Source of the DNA: Clostridium sp.
GTDB taxonomy: Bacteria > Bacillota > Clostridia > Clostridiales > Clostridiaceae
Direction: 5' to 3'
Assembly (NCBI GenBank): GCA_029851835.1
Contig: JARKVD010000004.1
Span: forward strand, 1 to 64,000
Length of the DNA stretch: 64,000 nucleotides
Positions 43,544-53,201 of this stretch are shown here, piece after piece. The translations under genes were made by a program, and so were the position numbers. The notes below the pieces were generated by a model, which saw only the letters and a list, made by a program, of their open reading frames with translations, ran no database searches and was not told where the DNA came from. Position 1 is the first letter of the stretch; each line of letters opens with the position of its first letter.

Positions 43544-45394
43544 ATGAACAAGTATAAAACGAACATAGCAAATCAATCTATTAATAATTTTCTTTTCAAT
43601 TTAAAAATATCTTTAGTTTTTGAAATGCTATATAAACTAGTTGTTTGGTTTATTTTTGTACCAATTAATTATCATATTTTAAATAGATTTTTAAATAAAA
43701 TGGGCGTAGATAATATAACTAATAAACAGATTATTAAGTTTGGATTGAGTTATCAAGGAATATTTTATATGGCAATAGTGCTTATTATTGCTTTCATAGC
43801 AGTATTTATAGAAATAAGTGTATTGACCTATATATCAAAAAAGTCACATGATAAAAAACGAGCAAGTATAATTGAAGGTATAGTAAGTTCAATAAAGCTA
43901 TTCAAAAAACTTCCTAATATATATTTGGTTGGAATTATTGCTATTTCTACAATAGTAGGTCCATTAGCAGGGGTTGGGTTATTTACTGCTTTAATAAGAA
44001 GGTTATCTATTCCGGATTATGTGAAGTATCAGCTTTCGAAGCATTCAGGATGGCAGTTAATGCTTGTAATAGGAGTTATACTATTTGTTATAATTTTTGT
44101 AAGATGGATATTAGTAATACCATCATTGGTTATTGAAGATGTTTCACTAAAAGTAGCATTTAAGCATAGCCACATATTATATAGAAGAAATCATATGAAA
44201 ATTTTCGGGTATATTTTTTTCTGGGTAATAGTGAATTATGGATTGAAGATATTTTTATTAGGAGGCTGTGTTGGAGCTGGATTGTTTTTTATTACATTAA
44301 CTGAAGGTAGTTTAATGATTCAGGAGATTATAAGTAATTCAAGTTTAATTGTGTTTTTCATTGGATATGTTATTATTTCTATCATATCACTACCAATATT
44401 TTTTTCATTCTTGGTAGAGATATATTATAAGTATAAATTTTATTATGTTAAGGAGAGGAGGTTTTCAGCACAAGAATATATAGAAAGTAAGAAATGTTTT
44501 AGTTTAGCAAAGAAATATGGGAAAAGATGGATGATTGCAGTTTTAGTAGTGTTTGTATTTACTACAGGTAGTAGAGGAATGTCTATTGTCTTTAATAAGG
44601 TTGTTGATAAGGAGGTTCAAATAACAGCACATAGGGGGAGCTCACTAAAGGCTCCTGAAAATAGTATTTCGGCTGTTGTAGAAGCAATTATTGAAGGGTC
44701 TGATTATGTAGAGATAGATGTTATGACAACACTAGATGATTATGTTGTCTTATTTCATGATAATACATTAAGAAGATTTACTGGCTCTAATAAATCTATT
44801 AAGAAGCTTACTCTTGCTGAGGTGCAGCAAATTGATATAGGTTCAAAGTTTAGTGATAAGTATAAAGGAGAAACTATTCCAGCATTGGAAGAGGTGCTTC
44901 AGTTATCAAAGGATAATATTAAACTAAACATAGAACTAAAGCCCAGAAAAAAGAAGGATAAGTTAGCAGAGTTAGTAGCTAATATGGTGACTGAATATGG
45001 CCTTGAGGATCAAGTAATAATTTCATCTCAAAGCTATGAAAGTCTGCTAAAGGTAAAAGAGATTAATCCTTTGATAGATGTGGGGCTTATAGTAACCTTT
45101 GGCATAGGTGATTTTTCTAAAATGAATGTAGATTTTATTTCAGTTGAATATGAAATGGCAAAAGAGGAGCTTATTTATACTATGCATGCTTTAGATAAGG
45201 AAGTTCATGTATGGACCATAAATGATAAAAAGAAAGCTGAAAATGTTATTAAACTTGGAGTAGATAATATTATAACCGATAATGTAGGCATGGTTCAAAG
45301 AACACAAATTTCACTTCAGGAGAGTGATGATGTAAATTATTTAACTAGATTTTTAGATGGAATTACATCTATAATGAAGCATGTTAAAATATAA
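43544..45394 (+). CDS. Glycerophosphodiester phosphodiesterase with multi-helix membrane domain
   Basis: About 616 residues. The first 345 contain eight or more membrane helices of the GDPD-associated membrane domain; the rest is a GDPD barrel with TAHRGSSLKAPENS (catalytic His), Y-V-E-I-D-V, VLFHDNTLRRFTG and the end motif VWTINDKKKAENV. The catalytic domain is predicted on the outer face and hydrolyses glycerophosphodiesters from lipids or teichoic acids. ATG 43544 with GGGGGTG upstream is preferred over an ATG at 43529 that overlaps the site. Confidence 0.9.
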   Translation: MNKYKTNIANQSINNFLFNLKISLVFEMLYKLVVWFIFVPINYHILNRFLNKMGVDNITNKQIIKFGLSYQGIFYMAIVLIIAFIAVFIEISVLTYISKKSHDKKRASIIEGIVSSIKLFKKLPNIYLVGIIAISTIVGPLAGVGLFTALIRRLSIPDYVKYQLSKHSGWQLMLVIGVILFVIIFVRWILVIPSLVIEDVSLKVAFKHSHILYRRNHMKIFGYIFFWVIVNYGLKIFLLGGCVGAGLFFITLTEGSLMIQEIISNSSLIVFFIGYVIISIISLPIFFSFLVEIYYKYKFYYVKERRFSAQEYIESKKCFSLAKKYGKRWMIAVLVVFVFTTGSRGMSIVFNKVVDKEVQITAHRGSSLKAPENSISAVVEAIIEGSDYVEIDVMTTLDDYVVLFHDNTLRRFTGSNKSIKKLTLAEVQQIDIGSKFSDKYKGETIPALEEVLQLSKDNIKLNIELKPRKKKDKLAELVANMVTEYGLEDQVIISSQSYESLLKVKEINPLIDVGLIVTFGIGDFSKMNVDFISVEYEMAKEELIYTMHALDKEVHVWTINDKKKAENVIKLGVDNIITDNVGMVQRTQISLQESDDVNYLTRFLDGITSIMKHVKI

Positions 45395-45431
45395 AGAGAA
45401 AAGGCAATAATATAGAATATAAGGAGAAGAG

Positions 45432-47444
45432 ATGTTTTGGTTTACTGATGAAAATAGAAGTATAAAGCCTAGGGATTTAACAAAAGAACAAGAGATAGAA
45501 GCTTTTGTATGGAATTTTTTTATGGAGAAGCTCCCTAGACTTGGATTTGAAGAGCGAGAAGGACAAGAAGATATGGCTTTAGATATTTGTAATGCAATTT
45601 CAGAAAGACAGCATACAGTTATTGAAGCGGGAGTTGGTATTGGAAAGTCTTATGCCTACATAGTTCCACTATTATATTATAATAAGATTTTTCATAAACC
45701 TGTTATCATTGCCACGTCAACTATAGCATTACAAGAGCAGCTAATAGAAGATATTAAAAGAGTTTCATTCTATATAAACTATAGACCAGAGGTGGTTTTA
45801 GCAAAAGGAATGACTCACTTTGCATGTAAAAGAAGAGCTGATGAAGTTTTAAAACCTAAGGTTCAGAAAGGGTTAGATGAAGATGTAGAAACTCTATATA
45901 GATATATATATGGGGGAAAAGTAGATAGAAGATATATTTCAATGGATATAGGTGAAGAACTTTGGAGCAGTGTTAATGTTGAAATGACCGATCACAGCAA
46001 ATGTAAGCATTTTAAGAGTTGTAGATTTATGGAACTGAGAAAAGATATGCTTACTACAGAAGGGATAATACTGTGTAATCAAGACTTGTTGACAGTACAT
46101 CTTCAAAAACTTAGAAGGGGACAGCGAGGTCTCTTAAATCCTGATGTTGATTTAATTGTTATTGATGAGGCTCATAATTTAGAGGAAAAAGTTAGAGCAT
46201 CACTTATTGAAAGCTTTACTAAGGAAAAAATAAGAAATATTATGATGGAAGGTAAGAATGGGATTAATGATTCAGTTTTAAGGGAGCATATCTATGAGAA
46301 GATTAAAGAGCTCATGTTTTTGCTAAATCCTGTATTTAATGAGCTAGATAGTCAAATTAACCATCAGCTTCAGAAAAGTGACAATCCAGAGGATATGGAG
46401 AAGTTTTTTGTTAACCTTTATGATATTAGAGGCCCTATAGGAAAGGCTGAAGGAATTGTAAAGTATATATATAATACTTTGAAGAGAAATGAAGATAACT
46501 ATATTCCAGATGATATTATGGATGAAATAGATAACTTAAGAGGGTTTTTTAAAGAAATGAACACACCAAAAAGTAATTATCTATTTTGGCTGGAAAGGAA
46601 TAGAAATATTAGAATATTTGCATGCCCTAAAAATATGAATAGTGAAATTAAATCTCTATATTTTGATAAGTTGAAAACAACAATCCTAACTTCTGCTACC
46701 ATTGCAGATAAACAAGATGGCAGCGAAGAGGAGATTTATGAGTATTTTATAAGAAGTACTGGTTTCCCAGTAAAGAACGGTTTTTTGTCACCACCAAAGG
46801 AATCACCTTTTCCATATAATAAAAATGCAATGATCTATTATGCAGAAAATATGCCACACCCAGTTAAGGAACGTAAACTTTTTATAAAAGCAGGGGCAGA
46901 TGAAATCGAAAAGCTTATTAGAATTACTGAGGGAAGAGCATTAATATTATTTACGGCAAAAAGTGATTTAAAAGCTGTTTATGATATTCTTAAAGAAAGA
47001 AATATTGGATATAGACTTTTGAGACAAAGGGAATCCTCTTCGCAGGATGAACTTTTACATCAGTTTAAGGAAAATGAGAATTCAGTTCTTTTAGCAACAG
47101 GAACCTTCTGGGAAGGGATTGATGTTCCTGGAAAGGCCTTATCCAATGTTATAATTTTTAAACTGCCATTTCCAGTACCCGATCCTATAATAGAGTATAA
47201 GAGAAATAATTGTGAGGATTTCTTGATGGAGGTAAGTGTTCCTTTAATGATAGTTAAGCTTAGACAAGGCGTTGGAAGACTTATTAGAAAGCAGGATGAT
47301 AAAGGTATTGTAGCTATTTTAGACCCAAGGGTAAGTGATAGTTCAAGAAGGAGATATAAGGATGTGGTATTTAATGCCATTCCAATAAAAAGAAAAACTA
47401 ATGATATAGAAAAAATTAAAAGATTTTGGGATAAGATAAAATAA
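45432..47444 (+). CDS. DinG/XPD-like superfamily 2 DNA helicase
   Basis: 670 residues. Walker A is AGVGIGKSY with K72 and the DEAH box is VIDEAHN (D245). Four cysteines between them (about 132, 190, 196 and 214; HFACKRR, SKCKHFKSCRF, ILCNQD) fit the Fe-S cluster domain of DinG/XPD enzymes. C-terminal helicase motifs include LLATGTFWEGIDVPG and RQGVGRLIRK. It lacks an exonuclease domain. Likely resolves R-loops, forks or damaged DNA. AAGGAGAAG ribosome site, 37 bp after the GDPD gene, so the two may be cotranscribed. Confidence 0.88.
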   Translation: MFWFTDENRSIKPRDLTKEQEIEAFVWNFFMEKLPRLGFEEREGQEDMALDICNAISERQHTVIEAGVGIGKSYAYIVPLLYYNKIFHKPVIIATSTIALQEQLIEDIKRVSFYINYRPEVVLAKGMTHFACKRRADEVLKPKVQKGLDEDVETLYRYIYGGKVDRRYISMDIGEELWSSVNVEMTDHSKCKHFKSCRFMELRKDMLTTEGIILCNQDLLTVHLQKLRRGQRGLLNPDVDLIVIDEAHNLEEKVRASLIESFTKEKIRNIMMEGKNGINDSVLREHIYEKIKELMFLLNPVFNELDSQINHQLQKSDNPEDMEKFFVNLYDIRGPIGKAEGIVKYIYNTLKRNEDNYIPDDIMDEIDNLRGFFKEMNTPKSNYLFWLERNRNIRIFACPKNMNSEIKSLYFDKLKTTILTSATIADKQDGSEEEIYEYFIRSTGFPVKNGFLSPPKESPFPYNKNAMIYYAENMPHPVKERKLFIKAGADEIEKLIRITEGRALILFTAKSDLKAVYDILKERNIGYRLLRQRESSSQDELLHQFKENENSVLLATGTFWEGIDVPGKALSNVIIFKLPFPVPDPIIEYKRNNCEDFLMEVSVPLMIVKLRQGVGRLIRKQDDKGIVAILDPRVSDSSRRRYKDVVFNAIPIKRKTNDIEKIKRFWDKIK

Positions 47445-47460
47445 ATATATAGATAAAAGT

Positions 47461-47500
47461 AAATCACATGTAACATGAACCTACATGTGATTTATTTTTT
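47461..47500. terminator. Terminator between convergent helicase and nitroreductase genes
   Basis: A 12-bp perfect stem (47461-47472 with 47482-47493) followed by a T-rich tract on the plus strand; weaker T content on the minus strand. Confidence 0.8.
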
Positions 47501-48026
47501 ATTTTATTATTTTAATAATGCCTTTTTTTCTTGGAGGCGCTGTAGGGGTTTTAGCACTGTAGCCAAGGGCTGCACATCCCCATACTATGTGTTCCTTAGG
47601 AATTTGAAGGGAATCAAGAAGAGTTCTGATTTTGGGAGTGTCACAAACGTTATTAAGCTGATTTATCCAGCAAGAACCAATATTTAGTGAGGTTGCAGCA
47701 ATAAGGATATTCTCAAGGGCAGCTGCACAATCAAGATTCCCAGTTTTACTGTTTCTATCAGAAGAAACAATTATTAAAGTGGGAGCACCATAAAAATTGT
47801 ATTGAAAATCTCTTTTCATATTCAGTTCTAACTTAATATCAGTGGCGAGTTCCTTCAGTAGAGTTGGGTTTTGGAGCACAGTAAAATTCCATGTCTGCCT
47901 ATTCCTGCCACTAGGGGCATAAGCTGCTGCATGTAAAATTAAAGCTAAATCTTCATCGGGGATTTGTTCATTGGTAAATTCCCTGATGCTGCGTCTTGTG
48001 TAAAGTGTTTTTAGTGTCTCATTCAT
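47499..48026 (-). CDS. Nitroreductase family protein (short form)
   Basis: 175 residues. N-terminal TRRSIREFTNEQIPDE, the FMN loop APSGRNRQTWNF and the later LNIGSCWINQL fit the short class of nitroreductase-fold proteins. FMN-dependent NAD(P)H oxidoreductase; substrate unknown. It differs clearly from the 211-residue paralogue at 8992. AGGAGG ribosome site on the minus strand. Single gene. Confidence 0.85.
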   Translation of the reverse strand: MNETLKTLYTRRSIREFTNEQIPDEDLALILHAAAYAPSGRNRQTWNFTVLQNPTLLKELATDIKLELNMKRDFQYNFYGAPTLIIVSSDRNSKTGNLDCAAALENILIAATSLNIGSCWINQLNNVCDTPKIRTLLDSLQIPKEHIVWGCAALGYSAKTPTAPPRKKGIIKIIK

Positions 48027-48213
48027 ATTATACCTCCTCGTCTTTATAGTTGTTCTAATAAAATTATAGTATTAATAGACAAGACTTTACAATGGAACAA
48101 TAAAATTATTGTATAATAAATTTGAAATATATATATGAATTGTTTATAATACATTGTGGTAATATGTATTTGAGTTATATTATAAAATTTTATATTTGGA
48201 AGGAGAGAATAGA

Positions 48214-49023
48214 ATGACTTTTGATGTTTTAGTAACTAGACTAATAAATTGGATTACAACAAACGGAATAAAGCTTGTTATAGGTCTTATAGTCTTATCC
48301 ATAGGATGGAAGCTTATTGGTAGAATCGTTAAAGTTATGAATTCTATGATGGACAAAAAAAATATAGATCGTACCTTGCAAAGCTTTCTAGATAGTTTTG
48401 TAGCTATTGTTTTGAAAATAATCTTAGTAATGTATATTGTTGGATATGTTGGAGGAGAAGCAACTAGTATTGCTGCTATTTTTGCCTCTGCGGGACTTGC
48501 TGTTGGTTTAGCACTTCAAGGTAGTTTATCAAATTTTGCAGGTGGTGTAATAATACTTTTTATGAGACCTTTTAATGTAGGAGACTATATTGAGGGCGCG
48601 GGTCAGTCAGGAACTGTTGAGAAGATTGGAATGTTTTATACTCATATCCTAAGTGCTGATAATAAAGAGATTCTTATACCTAATGGGAATTTATCTAATG
48701 GCACTGTAGTAAATTATTCAGCTAAGGAAACTAGAAGGGTTGACTTAACTTTTGGAGTAGGGTACGAGGAAGATGTTTTAAGAGTCAAGAGGGTTCTGGA
48801 GGATATAATTTCAAATGAACCATTAATAATAAAGGAGCCAGCACCTTTTGTGGCTTTATCTGAGCATGCAGCCAGTTCAGTAAATTTTATAGTGAGGGTT
48901 TGGTGTAAAACTCCTGATTATTGGAAGGTGCATTATAATCTTTTAGAACAGGTAAAAATAAGATTTGATGAAGAAAAAATAAGTATACCATATCCACAGA
49001 TGGATTTGCATATTCAAAAATAA
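48214..49023 (+). CDS. mscS: Small-conductance mechanosensitive channel MscS
   Basis: 269 residues. Three N-terminal helices; the pore helix TM3 has the Gly/Ala-rich FASAGLAVGLALQGSLSNFA pattern, followed by the beta domain with RPFNVGDYIE and GTVEKIG, and a C-terminal alpha/beta domain. It opens under membrane tension to release solutes. ATG at 48214 has AAGGAGAG upstream; a TTG at 48196 overlaps that site. Monocistronic. Confidence 0.93.
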   Translation: MTFDVLVTRLINWITTNGIKLVIGLIVLSIGWKLIGRIVKVMNSMMDKKNIDRTLQSFLDSFVAIVLKIILVMYIVGYVGGEATSIAAIFASAGLAVGLALQGSLSNFAGGVIILFMRPFNVGDYIEGAGQSGTVEKIGMFYTHILSADNKEILIPNGNLSNGTVVNYSAKETRRVDLTFGVGYEEDVLRVKRVLEDIISNEPLIIKEPAPFVALSEHAASSVNFIVRVWCKTPDYWKVHYNLLEQVKIRFDEEKISIPYPQMDLHIQK

Positions 49024-49057
49024 GAAGGGTGAATTTATTCATCCTTCTTATTTTTTA
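49022..49057 (+). terminator. Terminator of mscS
   Basis: Stem AAGAAGGGTGAAT paired with ATTCATCCTTCTT (one G-U), followed by TATTTTTTA. It begins at the stop codon. Confidence 0.82.
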
Positions 49058-49201
49058 TGAACTAATTAGAGAAAATCTATGAAAGATATAATTATATGTG
49101 ATGAAATCACAGAAAAGTATATAATTATATTTTATAATTAAACTATAAAAAAGAATTTTAAATAAAGTACCGAATTATGTGTTTGAAAAGGAGAAGGGGA
49201 T

Positions 49202-51706
49202 ATGAGTATCAATAATAAAAAGGTTCTTATTGTTGGAGGAGTTGCTGGGGGAGCATCAACAGCGGCTAGATTAAGAAGATTAAATGAAGATATTGATATA
49301 GTAATGTTTGAAAAAGGAGAATATATCTCTTTTGCTAACTGTGGGCTCCCATATTATATTGGGGGAGTAATAAAGGAAAGAGAGAATTTACTAGTTCAAA
49401 CCGTGGAGCAAATGTCTAAAAAGTTTAATATGGATATTAGAAATTTTAGTGAAGTAATTAAAATAGATAGAGATAACAAAAAAATTGAAACTAAAAATCA
49501 TTTGACTGGAGAGATATATGAGGAAGGTTATGATGTTTTAGTTTTATCACCAGGTGCTCAGCCAATAAAGCCACCAATTAAAGGTATAGATGATGCTGAT
49601 AATTTATTTACTTTAAGGAATATACCGGATACAGATAAGATAAAGAGTTATTTAGATACTAATGAGATTAATCATGTGACTGTAATTGGTGGAGGGTTCA
49701 TTGGTCTTGAGATGGCAGAAAATCTTCACAAAAGAGGAGTAAAAGTAACCTTAGTTGAAGCTAGTAATCAGGTAATGGCTCCTTTAGATGAGGAAATGGC
49801 TAGTATTATACATGAGCATCTATTAGAAAAAAAGGTTGAATTGATTTTGAATGATGGTGTAGCAGTCTTGAAAAGTAATGGCCATAAAGTAGTTTTAAAT
49901 AGTGGTAGGGAAGTAACCACAGATATGATTATTTTATCCATAGGAGTTAAACCAGAGACATCAATTGCTAAGGATGCGGGATTAAAACTTAATGAAAGAG
50001 GAGCTATTGTAGTAGATAAGTATATGCGAACTTCAGATCCGAGTATTTATGCCCTTGGAGATGCCGTAGAAATCCAGGATTTTGTTAATAAACAGCCAGT
50101 AATGATTCCATTAGCTTGGCCAGCTAATAGGCAGGGAAGAATTGTTGCCGATAATATTTCAGGAAGAAAAACAGAATATAAAGGAACTCTGGGCTCATCT
50201 GTAGCAAAGGTTTTTGATTATACAGTTGCAACAACGGGTAATAATGAAAAAATATTAAAGAGATTAGGATTAGATTATAAAGCAATTCATATTCATCCAA
50301 ATTCTCATGCAGGTTATTATCCTTATTCAAGTCCAATTTCATATAAGCTTTTGTTTAATCCTAAAAGTGGAGCTATCTATGGTGCCCAAGGAGTTGGCTT
50401 AGATGGAGTTGAAAAGCGTATAGATATGATTGCCGTAGCAATAAAAGCCGGTTTAAAAGTAGCGGATTTGCAAGATGTAGAGCCTTGTTATGCTCCACCG
50501 TATAATTCAGCAAAGGATCCAGTTAATATGATGGGATATTATGCTACAAATATTATGGATGGATTAGTTAGAATTATTCAGTGGAATGAAGTAGATAAAA
50601 TAGATAGAGAAACATCTATAATTTTAGATGTAAGAGAGGAAGCGGAATTAACTACAGGAGGAATACCAGATTCAGTAAATATACCTTTAGGACAATTAAG
50701 AAAGAGACTGAAGGAAATTCCTAAGAATAAGAAAGTATATGTTACTTGCAAAGTAGGATTAAGAGGATATTTAGCATGTAGGATATTAGAAGCTAATGGC
50801 TTTGAGTGTTTTAATATAGATGGTGGAGTTAAGACTTACTTATCTGTAAAAAGGGCGATAAAGAGTCTGGAAAATCAACAGAGTATTAAAGAAGTTGGAA
50901 GAGCTGAAGCAGCTGTTATGAGTGTTGGGCATATTAATATGCAAGATATAAAAGCAAATGTAATAATAGATGTATGTGGATTACAATGTCCAGGTCCAAT
51001 AAGGAAAGTTTATGAAGAGATTAATAAAATGAAGGAGGGAGAAATTCTAAAGGTTTGTGCAAGTGATCCAGGGTTTGTCAAGGATATACGAAGCTGGTGT
51101 GAAAAAACAGGTAATACTCTTGTAAATGGTGAAACTAATGAGAATAAAGTATTTCAAGCATTTATAAAGAAGGGAGATAAAAATAATATAACAGCAACAA
51201 ATTGTTGTGGAGCTGATGAGAAATTATCTGTAGATAAAAATGGTGCAACCATGGTAGTTTTCAGTGGAGACTTAGATAAAGCAATTGCATCATTTATTAT
51301 TGCAACTGGTGCAGCAACAATGGGAAAAGAAGTTACAATGTTCTTTACCTTCTGGGGATTAAATATTCTTAAGAAAAAAGATAAGCCAAAGGTTCAAAAG
51401 AAAGCTATGGAAAAGATGTTTGATGCTATGCTTCCAGGACATTCAGGAGAGCTTCCACTTTCTCAGATGAATATGATGGGAATGGGTTCTGCAATGATTA
51501 AAAAGATAATGAAGGATAACAATGTAGATAGTTTAGAGGTTTTAATTGAAAATGCAATCAACATGGGGGTAAAGGTTGTTGCTTGCTCAATGAGTATGGA
51601 TTTGATGGGAATTAAAAAAGAAGAATTTATTCATGGAGTTGAGATTGGTGGAGTAGCTTCTTATCTTGGAGCTACAGAAGATTCAGGCTTAAATTTATTT
51701 ATATAG
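49202..51706 (+). CDS. CoA-disulfide reductase-like flavoprotein fused to rhodanese, TusA and DsrE-like domains
   Basis: 834 residues. Domain 1 (about 1-450) is a pyridine nucleotide-disulfide reductase: FAD motif VGGVAGGASTA, single redox Cys47 in ANCGLPYYIGG, and GGGFIGLEMAE for NAD(P)H. Domain 2 (about 465-555) is a rhodanese with LDVREEAEL and active-site loop TCKVGLRG. Domain 3 (about 590-665) is TusA/SirA with VCGLQCPGP. Domain 4 (about 680-834) is DsrE-like (MVVFSGDLDKAIA, TFWGLNIL). The fusion suggests a polysulfide, persulfide or CoA-disulfide relay through several cysteines. Promoter region is 180 bp; monocistronic. Confidence 0.9.
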   Translation: MSINNKKVLIVGGVAGGASTAARLRRLNEDIDIVMFEKGEYISFANCGLPYYIGGVIKERENLLVQTVEQMSKKFNMDIRNFSEVIKIDRDNKKIETKNHLTGEIYEEGYDVLVLSPGAQPIKPPIKGIDDADNLFTLRNIPDTDKIKSYLDTNEINHVTVIGGGFIGLEMAENLHKRGVKVTLVEASNQVMAPLDEEMASIIHEHLLEKKVELILNDGVAVLKSNGHKVVLNSGREVTTDMIILSIGVKPETSIAKDAGLKLNERGAIVVDKYMRTSDPSIYALGDAVEIQDFVNKQPVMIPLAWPANRQGRIVADNISGRKTEYKGTLGSSVAKVFDYTVATTGNNEKILKRLGLDYKAIHIHPNSHAGYYPYSSPISYKLLFNPKSGAIYGAQGVGLDGVEKRIDMIAVAIKAGLKVADLQDVEPCYAPPYNSAKDPVNMMGYYATNIMDGLVRIIQWNEVDKIDRETSIILDVREEAELTTGGIPDSVNIPLGQLRKRLKEIPKNKKVYVTCKVGLRGYLACRILEANGFECFNIDGGVKTYLSVKRAIKSLENQQSIKEVGRAEAAVMSVGHINMQDIKANVIIDVCGLQCPGPIRKVYEEINKMKEGEILKVCASDPGFVKDIRSWCEKTGNTLVNGETNENKVFQAFIKKGDKNNITATNCCGADEKLSVDKNGATMVVFSGDLDKAIASFIIATGAATMGKEVTMFFTFWGLNILKKKDKPKVQKKAMEKMFDAMLPGHSGELPLSQMNMMGMGSAMIKKIMKDNNVDSLEVLIENAINMGVKVVACSMSMDLMGIKKEEFIHGVEIGGVASYLGATEDSGLNLFI

Positions 51707-51852
51707 ATATCATTGGAGTATTTTAATTAAATATAAAACTATTTCTAATATTCATGGAGTAAATTATAAAAGCTAGTTGAAGCAAGTGAAAAGTGAAAGA
51801 TATATGTGGGTATAGGTACAGTGATTGCTATGATCATATAGCTATTCATAGT

Positions 51853-51900
51853 TGAATAAAATAAAGGAAGGTTGAAGAATAATTTCTTCAACCTTCCTTT
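51853..51900 (-). terminator. Terminator of the tRNA-Gly gene
   Basis: A 17-bp perfect stem (51863-51879 with 51884-51900) whose T-rich tail (51853-51862 read in reverse) lies on the minus strand. It starts three bases past the encoded CCA of the tRNA. Confidence 0.8.
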
Positions 51901-51903
51901 ATT

Positions 51904-51978
51904 TGGAGCGGAAAACGGGGTTCGAACCCGCAGCTCCCACCTTGGGAAGGTGGGACTCTACCCTTAAGTCATTCCAGT
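51904..51978 (-). tRNA. tRNA-Gly (anticodon CCC) with mismatched acceptor stem
   Basis: 75 nt read on the minus strand. D stem ACTT/GAGT, anticodon stem CCACC/GGTGG with loop TTCCCAA (anticodon CCC), five-base variable loop, T arm GCGGG-TTCGAAC-CCCGT, discriminator T and encoded CCA are all in place. The acceptor stem is poor: 5' ACTGGAA against 3' TTTCCGC gives A-C at 1-72, T-C at 3-70 and G-U at 5-68. The rest of the cloverleaf is sound and a terminator follows. It may be a decaying or specialised tRNA. The rest of gap 51707-52150 shows nothing else. Confidence 0.7.
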
Positions 51979-52150
51979 AAAAAAATTGGATTATACTACT
52001 AATATGCATTATTTTACAAAAGGAGTCTATAGCTTTTATTAAACTGTAATTAAAATTTGTGAAATTTTGCTTATAAAAATAAAAGTATTGCATATACTTT
52101 AATTAAATTGAATTAAAGCTCCGCTTGGAGAGTATTGGAGGAAGAAAGAT

Positions 52151-52696
52151 ATGAAGAAATGGATTTGTACAGTTTGCGGATACATACATGAGGGAGATAC
52201 TCCCCCTAAGGTTTGTCCTATATGTGGAGTAGGTCCAGAAAAGTTTAAGGAAATGGAGGAAGAACTTGCTTGGGCAGATGAACATAGAATAGGAATAAGT
52301 GAAGGTGTAGATAATGAAATAATTGAAGGATTAAGAGCAAATTTTATGGGTGAGTGTACAGAAGTCGGAATGTATTTAGCTATGGCACGTCAAGCGGATA
52401 GAGAAGGATTCCCAGAGGTTGCAGAAGCATATACTCGTATCGCTTATGAAGAAGCGGAGCACGCATCAAAATTTGCAGAAATTTTAGGTGAAGTTGTTAT
52501 GGCCGATACAAAAGCTAATCTTCAAGCAAGAGTAGAAGCAGAATATGGGGCTTGTGAAGGCAAGAAAAAACTAGCAGGCTTAGCTAAGCAGAATAATTTA
52601 GATGCTATCCATGATACAGTTCACGAGATGTGCAAAGATGAAGCAAGACATGGAAGAGCATTTAAAGGTCTATTAGATAGATATTTTAGTAAATAA
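52151..52696 (+). CDS. Reverse rubrerythrin
   Basis: 181 residues. The N-terminal rubredoxin-like Fe(SCys)4 domain has C-T-V-C-G and C-P-I-C-G pairs (within residues 6-25), ahead of a ferritin-like di-iron domain with [23 protein letters not shown] and [11 protein letters not shown]. This domain order marks reverse rubrerythrin, a clostridial NADH-dependent peroxidase/oxidase component against oxygen and peroxide. GGAGGAAG ribosome site. It is 25 bp upstream of a DUF1540 gene. Confidence 0.92.
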   Translation: MKKWICTVCGYIHEGDTPPKVCPICGVGPEKFKEMEEELAWADEHRIGISEGVDNEIIEGLRANFMGECTEVGMYLAMARQADREGFPEVAEAYTRIAYEEAEHASKFAEILGEVVMADTKANLQARVEAEYGACEGKKKLAGLAKQNNLDAIHDTVHEMCKDEARHGRAFKGLLDRYFSK

Positions 52697-52721
52697 AAAC
52701 ATATTTAAAGGAGTGTTATAC

Positions 52722-53036
52722 ATGCAAAAGATAACTTGTGATGTAACTAATTGTTCTCATAATAATTCAGGAACCTGCTATGCAGACCGTGTAAACATAG
52801 TTGGAGAAGGAGTTTCAGTAGATGAAGAAACTTGTTGTGGCTCTTTCCTAGATTCAAGATTATATAGTACTCTCACCAATTCTTTATCAGGTGGCAAAAA
52901 CTGTACTGCATTAACTTGCAAAGCTACCGAATGTATTTATAATAAAAATAAGCTTTGCAATTTAGATTCTATACAAGTTTCTGGAGGACCAGCTAATATA
53001 TATTCAGAAACTTATTGTGCAAGTTTTGAGGAATAA
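52722..53036 (+). CDS. DUF1540 protein with two cysteine-rich repeats
   Basis: 104 residues made of two similar halves, each with four cysteines: C-D-V-T-N-C-S-H-N and C-Y-A in the first; C-K-A-T-E-C-I-Y-N and C-N-L in the second. Each ends in a V/I-x-V-x-G strand and E-T-x-C. This is the DUF1540 pattern, a probable small metal- or cluster-binding unit of unknown function. ATG 52722 follows AAAGGAG. The gene is probably cotranscribed with the rubrerythrin gene. Confidence 0.85.
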   Translation: MQKITCDVTNCSHNNSGTCYADRVNIVGEGVSVDEETCCGSFLDSRLYSTLTNSLSGGKNCTALTCKATECIYNKNKLCNLDSIQVSGGPANIYSETYCASFEE

Positions 53037-53089
53037 TTAGTCTTCTAATAAGAAACTTACTTTTCAAATTGTTCAATTGAGCAACTTTT

Positions 53090-53142
53090 AGGAAGTTTAT
53101 AGTAAAAAGAAATTTATTTTTACTATGAGCTTCCTTTTTATT
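53090..53142 (+). terminator. Terminator after the DUF1540 gene
   Basis: Outer stem AGGAAG/CTTCCT, inner stem ATAGTAAAAA/TTTTTACTAT, T-rich tail. Confidence 0.82.
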
Positions 53143-53201
53143 TAATATATCTTAGAGTTATAGTATTATTGTATTAATATAGATAAGAGTAGGTGAATGT
53201 T

